Source: Flavobacteriaceae bacterium
GTDB taxonomy: Bacteria; Bacteroidota; Bacteroidia; Flavobacteriales; Flavobacteriaceae
Length of the DNA: 8,345 nt
Assembly: GCA_002690085.1 (NCBI GenBank)
Contig: NZDM01000067.1
Span: 1-8,345, forward strand
Direction of reading: 5' to 3'
Shown here in pieces: positions 1 to 5,704 of the stretch (its first letter is position 1; every line of letters begins with the position of its first letter). Under the pieces are notes generated by a model. That model saw only the letters and a list, made by a program, of their open reading frames with translations, was not told where the DNA came from and ran no database searches. A program made the position numbers and the translations under genes.

Positions 1-1323
1 GAAAGTGTAGGTTGTTGTTATGGTATTGTCCATTGAAGCCGGACTCCATGTCCCATTGATACCATTAGTTGAAGTTGTGGGCAATGAGGGTATTGTTTCC
101 CCCACACAAAAAGGGCCAATTTGTGTAAAATCAGTGTTTTCATTTGGAATTACAGTAGCTGTTACCGGTGTTCTTAAGCCTGTTTCACAACCCCCATTGG
201 AAGCTAAAACCCATAAAGTAGTAGTTGAAGTCAGTGTTGAAGTGTACGAATTTCCCGTAAACAACAGTGTTCCCCCGTTTTGACTGTCATACCATAAAAC
301 ATCAGTTGTATTTGAGGTCGCTTGAAGCGTAATTGTTTCATTTTCACAAGTTGTTGCGGGGGTTGTAGATAAAATCTCTGGAGGGCTAAAGCTTGTACTT
401 GCAGAGATATTTAACTCAGGATCTCCTGGCATTCCACCATATTCCACAACAAATCCCGTAGCGGTGTATTGAGGAGGTTGACTAGAGGTATTATTGGGAA
501 GGTCATTCCAAGAACCAGGAGGTCCAACGGATTGATCCGTTATGTGTGCGTAATCTTCATTTCCCCCAGAATCATTAGGCTCGCCTGAGTTCCAATTTGA
601 GTATTGGCCTGTTGGTGCAGTGCCGTTTTCATTTCCATTCCAGAAAACAGTACCTGCTTCAGGTCCAGTCACCCATTTCCACACCCCTTCTGTTTGGGCA
701 TCGCTTCCTCCAATCCAACCAGTTCCCGGCGACAGCTCACCGCAAATTTGAGCTTCATCAGGATTTGTAATAGTTGCTAAATAACCTTGCAACCCATAGT
801 ATTCCATGCCTTCCGCTAAAGCCTCAGCAGCAGTCCAAGGGATGGTTTGAGATGGTATAAATTCATAATAATGTCCATTTAAAAAATTGGCTTCCCCAAC
901 GGTTAATGAAAAGGTTTTCGGCCCCACGTTTATATTGTTACTAAAAAAAACAACATCATTAACAGCATTGATGATGTCATCGTAATCAATGCTGGCACCA
1001 CTTGCAGGGATTAATGAAAGTTTAGCTTCTGTAGGATTCCAACTGCTGTTTATATTTGAATGACTACCTGTTAGAATCAATTGATCTTGCCCCAGGACAT
1101 AGCCTGTCGATATTTGAATATAAAACCCAGTTGCTGTGCTGCTATCAAGATCTACAATATCAAAGTCAGTGACAATATTTTGTTGGGTTTGTGGGCAATA
1201 TATTTGATCGCCAACTGCAGTCACATCAGGTGGCTCGGATTGTGAAAATAACGCCCCACCACGAAATATTAAGAACAGGGTTGTTAAAAAAGTTTGGGTA
1301 CTTAAAAATCTTTTCAAAGTCAC
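1..1323 (-). CDS. Secreted C-type lectin / Ig-like adhesin, N-terminal part (runs off left edge)
   Basis: The reading frame is open from a GTG at 1323 to the window edge (441 codons); an in-frame TAA at 1332-1330 excludes a longer start, and TTG at 1317 is the only close alternative. Residues 1-28 look like a Sec signal peptide ending in LFSQ. Residues about 30-150 form a cadherin-like beta region beginning around a CPQTQQNIV motif. Residues 151-297 are a C-type lectin domain: WIGGSDA at 203, the Ca2+/sugar-site triplet EPN at 248-250, WND at 272-274, and closing strand VVEYGG. Residues about 315-390 are an Ig-like module with paired cysteines C326 and C379. From about 391 a further repeat begins (GPFCVGE, then NGTWSP). 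This architecture is typical of large flavobacterial surface proteins exported by the type IX system, which usually end in a gliding-motility-type C-terminal sorting domain; that end is outside the window, so export route is inferred. The EPN and WND motifs suggest calcium-dependent binding of mannose-type sugars, but the ligand is unknown. Confidence 0.85.
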   Translation of the reverse strand, partial: MTLKRFLSTQTFLTTLFLIFRGGALFSQSEPPDVTAVGDQIYCPQTQQNIVTDFDIVDLDSSTATGFYIQISTGYVLGQDQLILTGSHSNINSSWNPTEAKLSLIPASGASIDYDDIINAVNDVVFFSNNINVGPKTFSLTVGEANFLNGHYYEFIPSQTIPWTAAEALAEGMEYYGLQGYLATITNPDEAQICGELSPGTGWIGGSDAQTEGVWKWVTGPEAGTVFWNGNENGTAPTGQYSNWNSGEPNDSGGNEDYAHITDQSVGPPGSWNDLPNNTSSQPPQYTATGFVVEYGGMPGDPELNISASTSFSPPEILSTTPATTCENETITLQATSNTTDVLWYDSQNGGTLLFTGNSYTSTLTSTTTLWVLASNGGCETGLRTPVTATVIPNENTDFTQIGPFCVGETIPSLPTTSTNGINGTWSPASMDNTITTTYTF

Positions 1324-1351
1324 AAAAGGTTAGGTAAATAAAAAACTAAAA

Positions 1352-1378
1352 CAAGCTATATTTAATTTTTTTGTTCAA
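1352..1378 (-). promoter_or_regulatory. Weak candidate promoter of the lectin gene
   Basis: On the minus strand TTG at 1378-1376 is followed after 17 bases by TAGCTTG at 1358-1352, an imperfect match to the Bacteroidota TTTG / TAnnTTTG promoter. It would start transcription about 20 bases before the GTG codon. The whole spacer 1324-1488 is very AT-rich, so chance matches are likely. No convincing hairpin terminator for the upstream glyS gene is visible in this spacer. Confidence 0.25.
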
Positions 1379-1488
1379 TTTCAAAATTAAACTATATCCA
1401 TTAATTTACGATTTAATTGACCCATACATTTGATATACAAAAAAATAAAAATTAAATATGGTTTTTGGTTCTATGTTTTTTTTGAAGC

Positions 1489-3030
1489 TTATAGTTTATT
1501 TAACCAATTTTTTGTTGCAACCTCTTGATTGATGATTTTTGAGAGTTCCTTTTTTTCAACTCTTATTTGTTCCATTGTATCTCTGTAGCGAAGTGTTACG
1601 GTATTGTCTTCAAGGGTTTGATGGTCTACAGTAACACAAAAAGGGGTTCCGATGGCGTCCTGACGGCGGTATCGTCTACCCACCGCATCCTTTTCGTCAT
1701 AGATGACGTTAAAATCCCATTGTAAATCTTTTAATATGGTTTGAGCAATTTCAGGAAGTCCGTCTTTTTTAACAAGTGGTAATACAGCTGCTTTGTAAGG
1801 TGCCAATACAGACGGGATTTTTAAAACGGTTCTGCTCGAATTATTTTCGAGAGCTTCTTCTTGAAGACTGTTTGAAAATACAGCCAAGAACATCCGGTCT
1901 AAACCGATAGAGGTTTCTAAAACATAGGGTGTGTAGTTTTTATTTTCTTCAGAATCAAAAAATTGTAATTTTTTACCCGCATATTTTTCGTGTTGACTCA
2001 AATCGAAATCGGTTCTGGAGTGAATGCCTTCAAGTTCTTTAAAGCCAAAAGGAAATTTGAACTCAATATCTGCTGCGGCATCAGCGTAGTGTGCCAGTTT
2101 TTCATGGTTGTGAAAACGGTAATTACTTTCGCCCATACCCAAAGACAAGTGCCATTTTAATCGTGCTTGCTTCCAGTGATCGTACCACATGGATTGGGTT
2201 CCTGGTTTGATGAAAAATTGCATTTCCATTTGTTCAAACTCTCGCATTCTGAAAATAAACTGCCTTGCTACAATTTCATTTCTAAAAGCCTTCCCCGTTT
2301 GTGCAATTCCAAATGGAATTTTCATACGCCCTGTTTTTTGAACATTTAAAAAGTTCACGAAAATGCCTTGTGCCGTTTCTGGACGTAAGTATAAATCCAT
2401 GGCGCTCTCAGCTGAAGCGCCAAGCTTGGTTCCAAACATTAAATTAAACTGTTTTACATCGGTCCAATTACGACTGCCACTTACGGGGTCTACAATTTCT
2501 AATTCTTCAATTAAAGTTTTTACATCAGCAAAATCTTCATCCCCTAAAGATTTTCCTAGACGCTTTAGTGTAGCATCAATTTTTTCACGGTAACCAAGTA
2601 CACGCCCATTGGTAGCCAAAAACTCAGCTTCATCAAAAGAATTCCCAAAACGTTTTTTCGCTTTTTTAACTTCTTTTTCAATTTTCTGCTCAATTTTCGC
2701 GCAATAATTCTCAACAAGAACATCCGCCCTGTACCGCTTTTTGGAATCTTTGTTATCAATCAGTGGATCGTTAAAAGCATCAACATGACCGGATGCTTTC
2801 CACGTGGTTGGGTGCATAAAAATTGCGGCATCTAAACCCACTATGTTGGTGTTCATTTGAACCATGGCTTTCCACCAATAGTCTCTAATATTTTTCTTTA
2901 ATTCTACGCCGTTTTGACCATAGTCATAGACGGCACTTAGCCCGTCATAAACTTCACTGCTTTGAAAGACAAAGCCGTATTCTTTGGCATGGGATATAAC
3001 TTTCTTAAAATGATCTTGCGGATTATTCAT
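1489..3030 (-). CDS. glyS: Glycyl-tRNA synthetase (alpha2, single-chain class II type)
   Basis: Charges tRNA-Gly with glycine using ATP, in the cytoplasm. The 513-residue protein has the normal length for the single-chain homodimeric GlyRS found in Bacteroidota, archaea and eukaryotes, not the two-subunit glyQ/glyS enzyme of E. coli. The start is FVFQSSEVYDGL-like N-terminal GlyRS sequence at about 20-31. Motif 1 lies around HPTTWKASGHVDAFNDP (73-89), followed by RPETAQGIF (216-224). Motif 2 is FRNE (249-252) with REFEQME (263-269), and motif 3 is SIGLDRMFLA (374-383) with catalytic Arg379. EGIHSRTDFDL (334-344) is the family's glycine-site segment. Residues about 400-500 form the anticodon-binding domain (LAPYKAAVLPL, then YDEKDAVGRRYRRQDAIGTPF). 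ATG at 3030 gives the expected N-terminus. It is transcribed away from the comF remnant and lies 165 bases upstream of the lectin gene. All catalytic motifs look intact. Confidence 0.97.
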   Translation of the reverse strand: MNNPQDHFKKVISHAKEYGFVFQSSEVYDGLSAVYDYGQNGVELKKNIRDYWWKAMVQMNTNIVGLDAAIFMHPTTWKASGHVDAFNDPLIDNKDSKKRYRADVLVENYCAKIEQKIEKEVKKAKKRFGNSFDEAEFLATNGRVLGYREKIDATLKRLGKSLGDEDFADVKTLIEELEIVDPVSGSRNWTDVKQFNLMFGTKLGASAESAMDLYLRPETAQGIFVNFLNVQKTGRMKIPFGIAQTGKAFRNEIVARQFIFRMREFEQMEMQFFIKPGTQSMWYDHWKQARLKWHLSLGMGESNYRFHNHEKLAHYADAAADIEFKFPFGFKELEGIHSRTDFDLSQHEKYAGKKLQFFDSEENKNYTPYVLETSIGLDRMFLAVFSNSLQEEALENNSSRTVLKIPSVLAPYKAAVLPLVKKDGLPEIAQTILKDLQWDFNVIYDEKDAVGRRYRRQDAIGTPFCVTVDHQTLEDNTVTLRYRDTMEQIRVEKKELSKIINQEVATKNWLNKL

Positions 3031-3034
3031 TTTA

Positions 3035-3042
3035 CAAAAATA
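3035..3042 (-). promoter_or_regulatory. Candidate -7 element for glyS
   Basis: TATTTTTG on the minus strand matches the Bacteroidota -7 consensus TAnnTTTG exactly, but it ends only four bases before the glyS ATG, so use of it would give an almost leaderless message. The matching -33 box is poor (TTCTG about 19 bases upstream). In this AT-rich gap an exact match by chance is possible. Confidence 0.25.
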
Positions 3043-3120
3043 GAAAACCCCTTTAAATTAACAGAAAAGATGACAAGAAATATGAATATTTTTTTAAATT
3101 ACAACGATATCCTTTCCCAA

Positions 3121-3304
3121 ATGCTAAAACTCCTAACCTACTTATTTTTCCCGAATATATGCCCAAGGTTGCGCTAATATTTTAATCGACAATGAGTTGG
3201 TTATTTGCGTAGCATGTCGTCTTCATTTTCAGAATTTAAATAAAGGCAAACCAAAATCTATAAGTTTAGCTACCATTGGAATTACTGACACACTGTTTCA
3301 TTAA
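3121..3304 (+). pseudogene. comF: comF remnant: frameshifted N-terminal zinc-finger end, catalytic domain lost
   Basis: From ATG 3121 the frame reads MLKLLTYLFFPNICPR, then hits TAA at 3175. Shifting by one base at the GGTTGC around 3168-3171 continues as CANILIDNELVICVACRL and stays open to TAA 3302. Together these give the zinc-ribbon start of ComF: CPRC, eleven residues, then CVAC, with the hydrophobic LFFP lead typical of flavobacterial ComF. Removing one T restores the frame. ComF is normally about 230 residues, with a phosphoribosyltransferase-like domain after the zinc finger; here similarity fades after about residue 40 and the frame ends at about 60, so the gene is both frameshifted and truncated. 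In flavobacteria comF is commonly divergent from glyS, which agrees with this position. ComF acts in DNA uptake during transformation in bacteria where it has been studied. An intact copy may exist elsewhere in the genome; this copy cannot make a functional protein. Confidence 0.75.
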
Positions 3305-3345
3305 AATTAAAATATGTTGTTTCTTTGTAAGCATTAAAGGGTGTT

Positions 3346-4953
3346 ATGCGCAAAACAATTCTTTACAGAACAGTTGTGATTTTTTTTGTGTTTCTTTTTT
3401 TTCAGTGTGCCAACCGTGGAACGGCCAGTGGAGGAGAGAAAGATATTACACCTCCAGTTATTGTTAGTGAAATGCCCGAAAACTTTTCAACCAATTTTAG
3501 CGGTAATGAAATTAAAATATATTTTGATGAGTACATCAAGCTGAAAAATATCCAGAAACAGTTGATAGTATCTCCACCCATGGATCCTCCAGCAGAAATA
3601 ACACCCATGGGGTCAGCTAGCAAACACATAACCATTAAAATTCATGATACCTTACAACCCAATACGACTTATGCCTTTAATTTTGGCAGTAGTATTGAAG
3701 ACAATAATGAAGGAAATGTATTTCCGTTTTACAGGTATGTCTTTTCCACGGGGGCAACCATAGATTCTTTGTCCGTATCCGGAAGTGTTTCTGATGCTTT
3801 AGAGCGTGAGACACCAGATTTTGTTTCCGTGCTTTTACACGAAGTAGATTCTACTTACACGGATTCTATAATTTTCAAACAAAAGCCTAAGTATATTGGT
3901 GTTTCAGACAGTTTATCACAATTCTCAATCGAGAATTTAAAAGCTGGAGAATATCTTTTGACGGCCTTAAAAGAAGAGAATACAAATTACACCTACCAAC
4001 CCAAAAAAGACAAGTTTGCATACCGAAGCGCATTTATCACAGTTCCATCAGATACATCATATATATTAAAGCTTTTTGAGCAAGCCCCAGACTTTAAGTT
4101 TGTTAGGGCAAGAGAAATGGCTCAGGGTCGTATTGGTTTTGGCTACGAGGGTAATCCATTGCCAATGCGAATAAAAAGGATTTCACCTATGGCCGATTCA
4201 ATTGCTTTTACAACCTCTAAGGAACCTGAAAAAGACACCTTGAACTATTGGGTACGCCCAAGAAAGTTAGATGTTGATTCTTTGTTATTTGAAGTTGCCT
4301 ACTACGCACAAAAGGACACTGTTAATGTTAGAATTAAATCTTCAGAAAAAGATTCTTTAAGTTTCAAAGCCGCTTCTTCAACTTTAAAATTAAACACTTA
4401 TTTCAAGTTAAACTCGAGTATTCCAATTGCTAATTTTGACTCCTCTAAAATCACTATCATGGACAAGGATTCCTTGTTTCTTGATAGTGAATTAGCAATG
4501 GATTCCCTCAAAAATACCCAGGCTAATTTAAAGTTTAATTTAAGTGAGGGGAATCGTTATAAAATCACTTTTTTACCAGGGGCATTTACCGATTTTTACG
4601 GTGCTAAAAATGACACTTTAAATTTCACTGCCTCAACTAAATTAATTTCTTCTTACGGAAATTTGAGACTTGTTTTAAAAAATGCTACGTATCCTGTTGT
4701 TGTTCAGATTGTTTCTACCACTGGAGATGTAGAAGCAGAGCAATTTATTGAAGCATCACACCCCATAGATTTTATTCATTTAAAACCAGGTAAATATTTT
4801 TTGAGAGCAGTTTTTGATACCAATAAAAATGGCCGTTATGACGCGGGTAATTTTCTTTTAAAAACACAACCAGAGCGGGTGAGTTATGCCAAAGAGGTTT
4901 TGGAAGTTCGTGCGGGCTGGGATGCTATTGAAGAATTTGTATTGGAAGATTAG
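3346..4953 (+). CDS. Ig-like (Big_5) domain lipoprotein of unknown function
   Basis: A 535-residue protein conserved in Flavobacteriia under names such as Ig-like domain-containing protein; its role is not known. Residues 1-20 are a short hydrophobic signal sequence followed by Cys21, a likely lipidation site although the lipobox FFQC is less canonical than LxGC-type boxes. It is then followed by the family-typical CANRGTASGGEKDITPP stretch. Residues about 34-137 match a Big_5 Ig-like domain (MPENFSTNF, EIKIYFDEYI, NTTYAFNFG, YRYVFSTG). The middle is rich in beta strands with no recognisable fold. Near the C-terminus (491-501) DTNKNGRYDAG resembles a calcium-binding loop, followed by QPERVSYAKE and the terminal VRAGWDAIEEF typical of the family. 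The protein is probably anchored in the outer membrane, facing the periplasm or surface. ATG 3346 is preceded by purine-rich AAAGGG at 3336-3341 and by a weak promoter-like TTTC / TTTCTTTG pair at 3296-3327. It lies just after the comF remnant and converges on sdhB. Confidence 0.88.
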   Translation: MRKTILYRTVVIFFVFLFFQCANRGTASGGEKDITPPVIVSEMPENFSTNFSGNEIKIYFDEYIKLKNIQKQLIVSPPMDPPAEITPMGSASKHITIKIHDTLQPNTTYAFNFGSSIEDNNEGNVFPFYRYVFSTGATIDSLSVSGSVSDALERETPDFVSVLLHEVDSTYTDSIIFKQKPKYIGVSDSLSQFSIENLKAGEYLLTALKEENTNYTYQPKKDKFAYRSAFITVPSDTSYILKLFEQAPDFKFVRAREMAQGRIGFGYEGNPLPMRIKRISPMADSIAFTTSKEPEKDTLNYWVRPRKLDVDSLLFEVAYYAQKDTVNVRIKSSEKDSLSFKAASSTLKLNTYFKLNSSIPIANFDSSKITIMDKDSLFLDSELAMDSLKNTQANLKFNLSEGNRYKITFLPGAFTDFYGAKNDTLNFTASTKLISSYGNLRLVLKNATYPVVVQIVSTTGDVEAEQFIEASHPIDFIHLKPGKYFLRAVFDTNKNGRYDAGNFLLKTQPERVSYAKEVLEVRAGWDAIEEFVLED

Positions 4954-5696
4954 CCTTTAAGGCTAGATTTAATCAATTCACGATTCATTCTAGCAATATT
5001 CTCCAAAGAGATGCCTTTAGGGCACTCTACTTCGCAAGCCCCTGTATTGGTGCAATTTCCGAAGCCCTCTAAGTCCATTTGTGCCACCATATTTTGAACG
5101 CGATCTGGTGCTTCGACCTGGCCCTGAGGAAGCAAGGCATATTGAGAGACTTTTGCGCCTACAAACAACATGGCTGATGAATTTTTACATGTCGCAACAC
5201 AGGCGCCACAGCCAATACAAGTGGCTGCGTCCATGGCTTCATCTGCCGCGTGTTTAGAAATCGGAATCGCATTTCCGTCTTGTGTATTTCCTGACGTATT
5301 TATTGAAATAAACCCCCCGGCGTGTTGTATGCGGTCAAATGCAGAACGATCGACCACCAAATCCTTGATGACTGGAAATGCTTTGGCCCTAAAAGGTTCA
5401 ATAAAAATAGTGTCCCCATCTTTAAATTTACGCATGTGCAACTGACACGTTGTTACACGACGGTCGGGACCATGAGCCTCCCCATTGATGTACAATGAAC
5501 AAGACCCACAAATACCTTCACGGCAATCGTGATCAAACGCCACAGGCTCCTCCCCTAATTCAATAAGTTGAATATTTAATACGTCTAGCATTTCTAAAAA
5601 GGACATATCTGGAGAAATATCGCTAATAGGGTATTTAACGATCTTTCCTTTTTGGCGAGCATTTTTTTGACGCCATATTTTTAATATCAAATTCAT
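4950..5696 (-). CDS. sdhB: Succinate dehydrogenase iron-sulfur subunit
   Basis: Carries electrons from the SdhA flavin to the quinone site in SdhC within complex II, on the cytoplasmic side of the inner membrane. The 248-residue length is normal. The N-terminal ferredoxin-like domain holds the [2Fe-2S] ligands in CREGICGSC (C58, C63, C66) plus C84. The C-terminal domain has CIGCGACVATC (C160, C163, C166, C170) and CTNTGACEVECP (C215, C221, C225). By analogy with characterised enzymes C160/C163/C166/C225 bind the [4Fe-4S] cluster and C170/C215/C221 the [3Fe-4S] cluster. All ligands are present. ATG 5696 lies eight bases after the sdhA stop, so the two are co-transcribed and probably translationally coupled. 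Its TAA (4952-4950) overlaps the TAG of the converging lipoprotein gene. Confidence 0.97.
   Translation of the reverse strand: MNLILKIWRQKNARQKGKIVKYPISDISPDMSFLEMLDVLNIQLIELGEEPVAFDHDCREGICGSCSLYINGEAHGPDRRVTTCQLHMRKFKDGDTIFIEPFRAKAFPVIKDLVVDRSAFDRIQHAGGFISINTSGNTQDGNAIPISKHAADEAMDAATCIGCGACVATCKNSSAMLFVGAKVSQYALLPQGQVEAPDRVQNMVAQMDLEGFGNCTNTGACEVECPKGISLENIARMNRELIKSSLKG
4951..4965. repeat. Inverted repeat at the convergent stop codons, possible weak two-way terminator
   Basis: TAGCCTT and AAGGCTA form a perfect seven-base inverted repeat around one central base; as RNA a six-base stem with a three-base loop is possible. It begins at the stop codon of the lipoprotein gene and covers the last codons and most of the stop of sdhB, so it sits where transcription from both sides should end. 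No T-run follows on either strand, so it is not a standard intrinsic terminator. Confidence 0.35.
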
Positions 5697-5704
5697 AACA
5701 ATAC

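Noticed and set aside
60..120. Possible frameshift in the lectin gene
   Set aside because: A first pass suggested an early stop, but recounting the run of five C (plus strand) gives an open frame with sensible repeat sequence (FCVGE, then NGTWSP) to the edge.
20..283. Plus-strand open frame at the left edge
   Set aside because: It is antisense to the continuous lectin-protein frame, which has clear domain motifs; the plus-strand translation has no recognisable features.
1415..1490. Rho-independent terminator after glyS
   Set aside because: There are A and T runs but no stable GC-containing stem next to a T-run on the minus strand.
2962..3177. 71-codon plus-strand frame overlapping the start of glyS as a gene
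   Set aside because: Its first half is antisense to glyS; only the part from ATG 3121 is meaningful, as the beginning of the comF remnant.
3276..3467. 63-codon plus-strand frame across the lipoprotein start
   Set aside because: It overlaps the well-supported lipoprotein signal sequence in another frame and shows no domain features.
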